From: Novosphingobium sp. UBA1948
GTDB lineage: Bacteria > Pseudomonadota > Alphaproteobacteria > Sphingomonadales > Sphingomonadaceae
Reading direction: 5' to 3'
NCBI GenBank assembly: GCA_002336765.1
Contig: DDES01000162.1
Coordinates: 14,625 to 29,348 of the forward strand
DNA length: 14,724 bases
Shown here: piece after piece, positions 6,530 to 12,879 of the stretch
Numbering within the stretch: position 1 is the first letter of the stretch
Layout of the letters: each line of letters starts with the position of its first letter
Program-made: the position numbers and the translations under genes
Notes under the pieces: model-generated
Seen by the model: only the letters and a program-made list of their open reading frames with translations
The model's database searches: none
Told to the model about the DNA's origin: nothing

Positions 6530-7704
6530 TGGCGCGGCTCCAACCCGCATCGACCGGCCCGCTGGCGCGACTCCTCGCGCTGGCGGGCGCTGGCCTGTTC
6601 GGTGCGCTGGCGCTGCTGAGCGGCTTGGACCGGCTGGCGGTGGAGAACAATGACGGGCATGTGCTGGTGCCGCAACGTCTGGCGGGCGCCTCGGCGCAGG
6701 TGATCGCCGCCAAGGCGGTGGAAACCCGCGATCCGGTGGCGATCGAGGCCGCAGGGCGGCTGCTGATCGACCGTCAGCCGGTCAATGCTTCGGGTCCGGC
6801 CACGCTGGGCTTTGCCCATGCGCTGGTGGGTGATGTGGCGGGGGCGGATGCGGCTTTTACCGTGTCGGGTCAATTGGGCTGGCGCGCTCCGCTCACCCAG
6901 CAATACTGGCTGGGGCGCGCGCTGGAGACCGGCGATTATCGCGTGGCCGCGATGCGGCTCGACGCTTTGCTGCGTCAATCACCCGATTACGCCGAAGATG
7001 GCGCGCTGACTGGCCTGTTCGAACAGAACCCGCCCGCGCGCGAGGCTTTGCTCACCCAGTTGATGCAGCGCCCCGCATGGCTGCACCGCTATGAAACGCA
7101 GGTGTTCAAGTTGGATCCGCAACAGACGCTGCAACGCGCCTCGCTGCTCGAGGCTTTGGCGGCGCGCGGAATGCGATTGGGTTGCGAAGATGTGCGCGGT
7201 CTTGTCGAACGCATGGTGGCGCAAGGCGCGGTGGCGCAGGCTGATACGCTGTGGCGCGCGCAATGCCCCAGCCCGCAGGGCAAGGGCGGCGCGCTGTGGG
7301 ATGGCGGATTGGCGGCTGTGAACATGAGCGGTCCGCCCGTGCCCTTCCGCTGGCAACCGGAACAGTCGGGCGATGTCGCGATAACGCCGCGGGGCGAGGG
7401 GGTTGAGATCACCTCGACCGCCGCCTTCACCGCGCCCGCCCTGCGCCAGTTTCTGGCCGCGCCCCCGGGTGCCTACCGCTTGTCATGGCGCGCCAATGAT
7501 GGTGCCACCGCCCGCCTGCTGCCGGTGGTGGGCTGTGCGCCGGATGCGGGCGAGACACTGGTGCCGCAAGCCACTGGTGCTGGCCGCTGGCAGGCCGGGG
7601 TGAAACTCGATGGCGCTTGCAAGGGCCATTGGCTGCGTTTCCTCGTCCGCGCGGGCGAGGGGGCGGTGCAACTCTCGAATGTTGCGCTGGAGCGGCTGCC
7701 ATGA
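6526..7704 (+). CDS. Membrane-anchored protein with helical repeats and a predicted C-terminal beta-sandwich domain, function unknown
   Basis: I do not recognise a named family for this 392-residue protein. A hydrophobic segment at about 13-33 should be an uncleaved anchor or signal. Residues about 55-245 are helical and Ala/Leu-rich with TPR-like spacing ('GFAHALVGDVAGADAAF', 'YWLGRALETGDYRVAAMRLDALL'), suggesting a periplasmic protein-protein scaffold. Residues about 258-392 look like a beta-sandwich: 'PFRWQ', 'GAYRLSWRAND', 'HWLRFLVRAG' and the closing 'VQLSNVALERLP' resemble the rhythm of carbohydrate-binding or galactose-binding-like domains. Two cysteines (C337, C365) could form a disulfide there. 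Translation is coupled to the kinase gene by an ATGA overlap at 6526-6529, and its own stop overlaps the next start the same way, so it is very likely an EPS assembly or modification factor. A second in-frame ATG at 6529 is possible. Domain calls are from reading, not a profile search. Confidence 0.8.
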   Translation: MMARLQPASTGPLARLLALAGAGLFGALALLSGLDRLAVENNDGHVLVPQRLAGASAQVIAAKAVETRDPVAIEAAGRLLIDRQPVNASGPATLGFAHALVGDVAGADAAFTVSGQLGWRAPLTQQYWLGRALETGDYRVAAMRLDALLRQSPDYAEDGALTGLFEQNPPAREALLTQLMQRPAWLHRYETQVFKLDPQQTLQRASLLEALAARGMRLGCEDVRGLVERMVAQGAVAQADTLWRAQCPSPQGKGGALWDGGLAAVNMSGPPVPFRWQPEQSGDVAITPRGEGVEITSTAAFTAPALRQFLAAPPGAYRLSWRANDGATARLLPVVGCAPDAGETLVPQATGAGRWQAGVKLDGACKGHWLRFLVRAGEGAVQLSNVALERLP

Positions 7705-8549
7705 GCCTGCGCCGCTGGCTGGTCGGACTAGGCGCTGCTGCATTGCTGGGTGTCGGGCTTGGTGAGGCTGGATTGCGGCTGGTCGGATCGCTCGATTTGC
7801 CGCTGTTCCGCACCGATCCCCGCATCGGCTACTATCCGGCTCCCGCCCAGCATGGCGCCTATCTGCGGCACAACGCATGGGTGTTCAACGAAAGGTCGAT
7901 GGGCACCGCGCGTGCATTCCGGCCCACGGCGGACAGCATCCTGTTGCTGGGCGACAGCATTGTCTATGGCGGCAATCCGCTCAACCAGCCCGACAAATTG
8001 GGGCCGCAGCTTGAACAGCATACGCGGCGTCCGGTCTATCCGCTGGCGGCGGGCGGCTGGGCATTCGACAACGAGTTGCAGATGTTGCGCGCCAACCCCG
8101 ATCTGCTGGCGGTGCCGACGCTGGTGGTGGTGGCCAATTCGGGCGATTTCGGCGAGGCGGCAGGGTGGAGCAGCCCGATCAACTGGCCCGTTGCCCGCCC
8201 GCTGTCAGCCATCGACTACAATCTGCGCAAGTTCATCTTCAAGCCGCATGATGTGGTGCAGGCCCCCACCAGCGAGGCGGCCACGCGGCAATGGCAGGCC
8301 GATCTCGACTGGCTGCTGGCGCATTACAAGGGGCGGCTGGTGTGGGTGCTCTATCCCGCGATCAGCGAGGTGCACAAGCCGCTGCCCGCTTCCTATGGCG
8401 CGCTGCTAGAGCGGATCAAGGGGCGTGCCACGGTGGTCAATATCCATGCCGCGCCCGAGTGGAGCACGCAGCTTTACCGCGACGGGGCGATCCATCCCAC
8501 TGCGCGGGGCGATGCTGTGTTGGCAGGGCTGATCGCCAAGGCGCTTTAA
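7701..8549 (+). CDS. SGNH/GDSL-family hydrolase, membrane-anchored (possible EPS O-acyl esterase or transferase)
   Basis: The 282-residue protein opens with a hydrophobic segment (residues 5-24) that is probably a membrane anchor facing the periplasm. The SGNH blocks are visible: 'LLLGDSIVYGG' with S86 (block I), 'AAGGWAFDN' around G118-G119 (block II), 'VVVANSGDF' with N146 (block III, which departs from the usual GxND) and 'DGAIHPTARG' with D261 and H265 (block V). A Ser-Asp-His triad is therefore complete. Members next to EPS genes, such as AlgJ/AlgX-type proteins, add or remove acetyl groups, so sugar O-deacylation or O-acetylation is the likely role. The start at 7701 is chosen because it overlaps the preceding stop as ATGA and has GGAG at 7689-7692; an in-frame start at 7617 would run through the previous gene. 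The stop shares TTAA with the convergent gene. Confidence 0.88.
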   Translation: MSLRRWLVGLGAAALLGVGLGEAGLRLVGSLDLPLFRTDPRIGYYPAPAQHGAYLRHNAWVFNERSMGTARAFRPTADSILLLGDSIVYGGNPLNQPDKLGPQLEQHTRRPVYPLAAGGWAFDNELQMLRANPDLLAVPTLVVVANSGDFGEAAGWSSPINWPVARPLSAIDYNLRKFIFKPHDVVQAPTSEAATRQWQADLDWLLAHYKGRLVWVLYPAISEVHKPLPASYGALLERIKGRATVVNIHAAPEWSTQLYRDGAIHPTARGDAVLAGLIAKAL

Positions 8550-9112
8550 GGGCGCCTGAGGCCGCGTTCTTTCAAAAACACCGCCGGATTGCCGGTGTAA
8601 ACCCCATCGGGCGCCGCCTTGCCGAACAAGGCGCCCCGTGCGGCCAGCACGCTGCGATCTCCCATCACCACGCCCGGCCCGACGAAAGCTTCCGCCGCCA
8701 CCCAACAGCGTTCACCGATGGTGACCGGCCGCAGCACCAGCTGGAAATCGGGATCGCGGATGTCATGGCTGGAGGCGCAGATATGCGCGCCCTGCGAGAT
8801 GACGCTATAGGCACCGATGGCGATGGCACCCTGATTGTAGAGATGGACGCCCGGCCCGATCAGCGCCCTTTCGCCCAGCGTTAGATTGGCGGGAAGCCAG
8901 ACCCGCGTCGAGCCATAGACCCGCGCGCCAGTGCCCACCCGCGCACCAAAAGCGCGCAGCACCATGCGGCGCCAGCCCCACAGCGGTGGCGGTGTCCAGC
9001 GGGCCAGCAGCAGCCAGGTGACGCCCCATGCGACCCGCAGCATCCGGTTGCCCAGCGAGAAGCTGGCGCCTCCCTCCATCGGCTTGCTCTGGCTGGCATC
9101 GAGCAGGCTCAC
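8546..9112 (-). CDS. WcaF-type acetyltransferase (left-handed beta-helix)
   Basis: From the GTG at 9112 this gives 188 residues. An amphipathic N-terminal region ('LGNRMLRVAWGVTWLLL') precedes a hexapeptide-repeat beta-helix at about 54-180. The stretch 'IGPGVHLYNQGAIAIGAYSVISQGAHICASSHD' region is typical of the colanic acid WcaF/maltose O-acetyltransferase family, with H116 in 'SSHDIRDPDF' as the catalytic histidine and 'YTGNPAVFLKERG' at the end. It should transfer acetyl from acetyl-CoA to a sugar of the lipid-linked repeat unit in the cytosol. The GTG start overlaps the glycosyltransferase stop as GTGA, with GAGG about ten bases before it. The family's usual N-terminus ('LDAS...PF...') supports GTG over ATG 9079. 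Its TAA shares bases with the stop of the SGNH gene on the other strand. WcaF-like is a family-level call; the acceptor sugar is unknown. Confidence 0.92.
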   Translation of the reverse strand: MSLLDASQSKPMEGGASFSLGNRMLRVAWGVTWLLLARWTPPPLWGWRRMVLRAFGARVGTGARVYGSTRVWLPANLTLGERALIGPGVHLYNQGAIAIGAYSVISQGAHICASSHDIRDPDFQLVLRPVTIGERCWVAAEAFVGPGVVMGDRSVLAARGALFGKAAPDGVYTGNPAVFLKERGLRRP

Positions 9113-10233
9113 GGGCGCCGCGCCTCTATGGCTGCGGCATAGGCATCGCCCCATGCCAAGGCCACCGCAGCGGGCGAGAAACGGGTGCTGGCCAATTGGG
9201 TGGCAGCGGCGGACATGCCCGCCCATGGCGCCTCGTCCATCGTCAGTGCGTGTTCCAGCACGGGGCGAATAGCGGCGGCGTCATAGCCGCATTCCAGCGC
9301 GGCACCGGCCGCAAAACCTTCGGCCAGATTGCATTCGGCGGTCATCACCGTGGGCGTGCCATAGGCCCATGCCTCCAGCATCGCCATCGGCAATCCTTCC
9401 GACAGCGAGGGCAGAACCACAAAACGTGCCTCGCGCAGCAGCGCCTCCTTGGCATCGCCGAACACGGGACCAAGGAAACTGATCCCCTGCGCATCCTCCC
9501 CGATGGCGGCCTTGAGCGCGGCCACATCGCCCGCATCGCCCCAGCCACCGATCTCGAGCCGCGCATGGGCGGGCCGATCGGCGGCCTTCCAGGCGGCGAC
9601 CAAGGGGAGCAGGTTCTTCTTGCTGTGGATCCGACCGATATAGACCATCAGCGGCGCGCGATTTCCGCCCGTCTTGACCGGTGCGGGTCCGGCGTTGGGG
9701 ATCACCACGCAGTCATCCCTGTCGGCCTCGCGGGCAATATCTTGCGCCTCGCGCGGCGTGAGTGCGTGGAGGGCATGGGCTGCCGCCCAACTGCGCCGCT
9801 CGTAACCCGCGCGGGCCAGCGCCTTTTTCCAGCGCCCGCGGGCAGTGATCCACGGGTCGAGCATGCCATGGGGCGAGACGATATAGGGGCGTCCCGTTGC
9901 CCGTGCCCAGTTCGCGCCTGCCGCCGACGGATACATCCAGATGCCATGGAGATGGAGCAGATCGAGATCGGCGGCGGCCAAAGCCTTGTCCAGCGCGGGC
10001 GAGAAGCCAATCTGCGGCGGGCCGATAAAGGGCACGGTATAGACCGGCGCGCCGCCAAAGCGGGCGCGATCCTCGTCGCTATGCGCGTCATCCAGCGCGA
10101 AAACCACCGGATCGCCGCCAAGGCTGCGGAGCAGTTCCGCCTGCGCCACCACGGCTTCGAATACCCCGCCACCCAGCCGCGAGGCCGAGGCGGTGAGGAG
10201 ACCGATGCGCTTGCCCGTCAGAATGCCGCTCAT
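9109..10233 (-). CDS. Glycosyltransferase, GT4 family (GT-B fold)
   Basis: The 374-residue protein has two Rossmann-like halves. The acceptor half has a Gly-rich turn 'RLGGGVFEAV' (19-28), 'LHLHGIWMYPS' (93-103) and 'SPHGMLDPW' (120-128), a pattern common in capsule and EPS GT4 enzymes. The donor half has 'VIPNAG' (177-182), 'YIGRIHSKKNL' (198-208) and the E-x7-E motif 'EGLPMAMLE' (E279, E287). It should be a retaining, nucleotide-sugar-dependent transferase acting at the cytosolic face of the inner membrane, adding one sugar to the lipid-linked repeat unit. Donor and linkage cannot be inferred. It overlaps the acetyltransferase start by four bases and lies 13 bases after the stop of the upstream polymerase-like gene. 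A tiny six-codon reading frame bridges that gap (see 10230-10250). Confidence 0.93.
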   Translation of the reverse strand: MSGILTGKRIGLLTASASRLGGGVFEAVVAQAELLRSLGGDPVVFALDDAHSDEDRARFGGAPVYTVPFIGPPQIGFSPALDKALAAADLDLLHLHGIWMYPSAAGANWARATGRPYIVSPHGMLDPWITARGRWKKALARAGYERRSWAAAHALHALTPREAQDIAREADRDDCVVIPNAGPAPVKTGGNRAPLMVYIGRIHSKKNLLPLVAAWKAADRPAHARLEIGGWGDAGDVAALKAAIGEDAQGISFLGPVFGDAKEALLREARFVVLPSLSEGLPMAMLEAWAYGTPTVMTAECNLAEGFAAGAALECGYDAAAIRPVLEHALTMDEAPWAGMSAAATQLASTRFSPAAVALAWGDAYAAAIEARRP

Positions 10234-10250
10234 GCCAGTGTGCCGCTCAT
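10230..10250 (-). repeat. Duplicated ATGAGCGGC creating a six-codon mini-ORF between two genes
   Basis: Read on the minus strand, ATGAGCGGC occurs twice, beginning at 10250 and at 10233, an offset of 17 bases. The first copy's ATG overlaps the stop of the polymerase-like gene (ATGA) and opens a frame of six codons, MSGTLA, whose TGA overlaps the real glycosyltransferase ATG, again as ATGA. The arrangement looks like a short tandem duplication of an ancestral ATGA junction. Whether the mini-ORF is translated is unknown. Confidence 0.6.
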
Positions 10251-11755
10251 GGCTGCGCGGTCTTGCCGGCCAGCGATTGCAGGAAGGCCCGGCGGCGGCG
10301 CACCGCAGGAGGGATATGTGGCTCGGCGCTGGCAGGAGCGGCGGGTGGGCTGGCGCCCTCTATCGCCGACGTCGGCGCCGGATTCACTGCCAACGCGCGG
10401 CGCAGCTTGCGCAGCGCGGCCTTGCGCAGGGCATCGGCCTTGGGCACCGCCGCCCCGCGCGCCAGCAGATACCAGACGCCGATGGGGGCCAGATAGACAC
10501 CGGCGCTATGCACCACCGATTGCAGCATGCCGTCGCGGTAGCCAACGATCAGGCTGGGTACGAAGGCCATGTAACACGCGGTTTGCATGGTGGTTTGCTT
10601 GCTGAGGGCAAAGCGGCGGTAGAGATCGCCCATGGCCGCACCCCACAGGCTGGACCAGATGATCACGCCGATCCAGCCAAAAGCATACCAGCCCTCGCCG
10701 GGGATCGAACGGGTCATGCCCACCGGATCGCCATAGTCGAACAGGAAGATCGAGCGGAACGGTTCGCCCTTGGGCTTACCCTCCCAGAAGGCACGCGGAA
10801 CAGGATCGGTAAAGATCTGGAAATTATCGAGGAAGTAGTCGTAGGTGCCCGACCTTTCGGGGATCACATAGACCAGATACTCGAAAAATTCCATGTTGGC
10901 CCAGTCCATCGACTCCAGGAATTTCCAGTCATCGCCGCTGGCCAGCTTTTCCTCGACGTCCACCTGCACCTGCTGGCCCAGCATCTGGCGCAGGGTGGCG
11001 CCGCGATCCAGTCCGATCAACGCAAACAGAGCCAGAAGTGCCGCGCCATAACCGATGAAAGTGGCGGGCAGCAGGCGGCGGCGGTGTTCGAAACAATAGA
11101 GCAGCGCGGTGGATACCATCGCCACCACGAAGGCTCCGCGCCCGCCGGTGCCGGCCTTCACCAACACGAAAAGCAGCAAAGGCACCAGCGAAAGCGGCCG
11201 GAAACGCCCGATCCATGCGATCAGCGCCACCCACGGCACCAGCATCATCTGCCCGTCGGTAACATAGCCGTTGGTGGCGGTGTTGTACTGATAGCCCGAA
11301 GCGCGATCGATCACCATGCCGGTCACGATCGAGCCCTGCGACAGAGAACTGTAGGTGGTGTAAAGACTGTAGATCGCGAAAGGCAGCACGATCATCGAGG
11401 CCAGCGAGAAGACCTGCGTCAACCGGCGGCGCTCCTCCCGGTCAAAGCGGTCGAAGTTGAAACGCATCGGCATGGCGCCCACCCGCAGACACCAGAAGGA
11501 AAAGCAGACCAGCGAGAGATTCGAGGCCACGATCACCGTGGTGCGCGCATCGATCGACGGGTTGAACTGATAGATCGAGTAGATCTTGTCGTAATGCAGG
11601 ATGTCGCCAACGATAGGACGGATCACGAAAATCAACCCATGCACCGCCATGAAAATGGTGAAAGGGTGGAAAATCGAGAAACTGGGCGAGCGGACATAGT
11701 AAAAGCCGATGGCCACGAAAGTGGCCAGAGAAACGATCAGTGCTACCTCGTACAT
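10247..11755 (-). CDS. Polytopic membrane protein, probable second Wzy-type oligosaccharide repeat-unit polymerase
   Basis: This 502-residue protein has roughly 10-12 predicted membrane helices and a long hydrophilic loop at about 252-350. That loop holds 'DPVPRAFWEGKPKGEPF' (317-333) and is followed by 'GEGWYAFGWIGV' (353-364). Together with 'KAGTGGRGAFVV' (200-211), these resemble O-antigen/oligosaccharide repeat-unit polymerases of the WzyE/EpsK-like class, where loop arginines bind glycan. It lacks the HNDYLE motif of the polymerase encoded at 2212, so the two belong to different subfamilies. After the last helix a tail of about 70 residues (433-502) is Ala/Pro/Arg-rich and probably cytoplasmic. 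The ATG at 11755 has an AGAGAG tract just upstream. It is the first gene of a minus-strand operon with the glycosyltransferase and acetyltransferase. A role as an EPS-specific membrane protein of another kind is possible. Confidence 0.82.
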   Translation of the reverse strand: MYEVALIVSLATFVAIGFYYVRSPSFSIFHPFTIFMAVHGLIFVIRPIVGDILHYDKIYSIYQFNPSIDARTTVIVASNLSLVCFSFWCLRVGAMPMRFNFDRFDREERRRLTQVFSLASMIVLPFAIYSLYTTYSSLSQGSIVTGMVIDRASGYQYNTATNGYVTDGQMMLVPWVALIAWIGRFRPLSLVPLLLFVLVKAGTGGRGAFVVAMVSTALLYCFEHRRRLLPATFIGYGAALLALFALIGLDRGATLRQMLGQQVQVDVEEKLASGDDWKFLESMDWANMEFFEYLVYVIPERSGTYDYFLDNFQIFTDPVPRAFWEGKPKGEPFRSIFLFDYGDPVGMTRSIPGEGWYAFGWIGVIIWSSLWGAAMGDLYRRFALSKQTTMQTACYMAFVPSLIVGYRDGMLQSVVHSAGVYLAPIGVWYLLARGAAVPKADALRKAALRKLRRALAVNPAPTSAIEGASPPAAPASAEPHIPPAVRRRRAFLQSLAGKTAQP

Positions 11756-11784
11756 GATGCTCTCTTTTGAAACCGGCCTGTCGG

Positions 11785-11800
11785 GCGGCGGGATTCCGCC
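11785..11800 (-). promoter_or_regulatory. Hairpin in the leader of the polymerase-like gene
   Basis: CGGCGG and CCGCCG form a six-base-pair stem around a four-base loop, about 30 bases upstream of the ATG at 11755. There is no T tract, so it is not a terminator. In a transcript starting further upstream it would lie in the 5' leader and could affect ribosome access. A regulatory role is only a possibility. Confidence 0.3.
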
Positions 11801-11858
11801 GATGCTGCGATGCGAAAACGAGGTTAACGCTAAGCATATCCCCTTATATCACGCAAGG

Positions 11859-11875
11859 CCGCCAGCATAGGGCGG
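11859..11875 (-). other. Weak hairpin downstream of thiD
   Basis: CCGCC and GGCGG pair across a seven-base loop, 25 bases after the thiD stop at 11900. No run of T follows in the minus direction, so it is a poor intrinsic terminator. The 144-base gap between thiD and the next minus-strand gene (11756-11899) must also hold the promoter of the EPS minus operon, unless that operon is read through from glmM. Just inside it, 11822-11845 is AT-rich with GTTAAC and the near-repeat GATATAAGGGGATAT (minus strand). Confidence 0.3.
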
Positions 11876-11899
11876 TTGAACCAATGCGGGACAGAAGGG

Positions 11900-12658
11900 T
11901 TAGTCGGGACGCACCGCCTGATGCCCCAGCGGCCCGTGGCCGGCGCCCAGTTGCGGGGCGGCGAGGATCGCGGCGCGCACAAATTCACGCGCCCGCGCAA
12001 TCGCTTCGGGCAGGGCCATGCCTTGGCCAAGGCCGGTGGCAATCGCGCTGGCCAGGGTGCAGCCGGTGCCATGCGTGTGGCGCGTAGCGATCTTGGTGCT
12101 GGTCCAGCTGATTTCGCGGCTGCCCAGCACCAGCCGGTCGGTCAACTGGTCACTCTCGGCATGGCCGCCTTTTATCAGCAGTGCATCGGTCTTGCCGCGC
12201 ACTACAGATTCGCCGCCCAGTGCTTCGAGTTCGGGCAGGTTGGGTGTGGTCAGCGTGGCCAGCGCCATCAGCCGGTCAAACGCGGCCACCGTATCGGCAT
12301 CGGCCAGAATGCCGCCGCTGGTGGCCACCATCACAGGGTCAAATACCACCGGCGCGGCGATCTTTTCCAGCCGGTCGGCCACGCTATGGGCAATCGCGGC
12401 ACTGCCCAACATGCCGATCTTCACCGCATCCACGCCGATATCATCCACACAGGCGTCGATCTGCGCCACCACCATCGCGGGCGAGAGCGCCTCCACCGCG
12501 AAAACGCCGGTGGTATTTTGCGCGGTGATGGCGGTGATGGCGCTCATGCCATAGCCGCCCAGCATGGTGATGGTTTTGAGGTCCGCCTGAAGCCCCGCCC
12601 CGCCGCTGCAATCGGAACCGGCGATGGTCAGGATGCGGGCCGGCTTGGCGGGGTTCAT
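11900..12658 (-). CDS. thiD: Hydroxymethylpyrimidine/phosphomethylpyrimidine kinase (thiamine synthesis)
   Basis: The 252-residue protein opens with 'ILTIAGSDCSGGAGLQADLK' (9-28), the ThiD N-terminal signature, followed by 'AITAQNTTGV' and 'VVFDPVMVATSGG' (104-116). 'TTPNLPELEAL' (137-147), 'LLIKGGH' (160-166) and 'HTHGTGCTLASAIA' (194-207) complete the ribokinase-like fold, with C200 in the phosphate-binding GTGC anion hole. ThiD phosphorylates HMP and then HMP-P, giving HMP-PP for thiamine. The ATG at 12658 is chosen because it fits the family's N-terminus and overlaps the upstream stop as ATGA. An AAGGG directly before the ATG suggests coupling by reinitiation. It is the last gene of the glmM-DUF1272-thiD operon. 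No TPP riboswitch-like leader is expected or seen, because the gene is internal to an operon. Confidence 0.96.
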   Translation of the reverse strand: MNPAKPARILTIAGSDCSGGAGLQADLKTITMLGGYGMSAITAITAQNTTGVFAVEALSPAMVVAQIDACVDDIGVDAVKIGMLGSAAIAHSVADRLEKIAAPVVFDPVMVATSGGILADADTVAAFDRLMALATLTTPNLPELEALGGESVVRGKTDALLIKGGHAESDQLTDRLVLGSREISWTSTKIATRHTHGTGCTLASAIATGLGQGMALPEAIARAREFVRAAILAAPQLGAGHGPLGHQAVRPD

Positions 12659-12879
12659 CCCTTGAAATGCCGCACTGTGGAGGGCGGGCTTTTGGCGTGA
12701 TGCTTTTTCGCGCGCGTGGGGCGGTCCATCAGCTCGCCGCCGCAATTGGGGCAGAGATCATCGAGCGCCTCGGTACATTCGGCACAAAAGGTGCATTCGA
12801 ACGAGCAGATGAAAGCGCCCGGATCCTCGGCGGGGAGGTCGCAGCCGCATTTCTCGCAATCAGGGCGCATTTCCAGCAT
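12655..12879 (-). CDS. DUF1272 zinc-ribbon-like small protein
   Basis: The 74-residue protein opens 'MLEMRPDCEKCGCDLP' and carries nine cysteines in the first 46 residues (C8, C11, C13, C25, C29, C32, C35, C43, C46). They are arranged as CEKCGC, CSFECTFCAEC and CPNC, matching the DUF1272 family (PF06906), which is predicted to bind zinc. The tail is basic (RAKKHHAK, then STVRHFKG). The role of the family is not known. The start overlaps the last base of the glmM stop (TAATG), with AGAGG about ten bases upstream, and the stop overlaps the thiD start as ATGA. Translation of all three genes is therefore probably coupled. The 12909 start in the same frame would extend into glmM and lacks support. 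Confidence 0.92.
   Translation of the reverse strand: MLEMRPDCEKCGCDLPAEDPGAFICSFECTFCAECTEALDDLCPNCGGELMDRPTRAKKHHAKSPPSTVRHFKG

Noticed and set aside
9028..11770. Two 525-codon plus-strand open frames (9028-10605 and 10193-11770)
   Set aside because: They are antisense to the acetyltransferase, glycosyltransferase and polymerase-like genes. Their composition is skewed to Arg, Gly and His, and no recognisable motifs or ribosome sites were found.
12659..12745. TPP riboswitch or longer N-terminus for thiD
   Set aside because: The region is the coding end of the DUF1272 gene; the extended frame has no family support, and no TPP-aptamer-like sequence was seen ahead of the operon.
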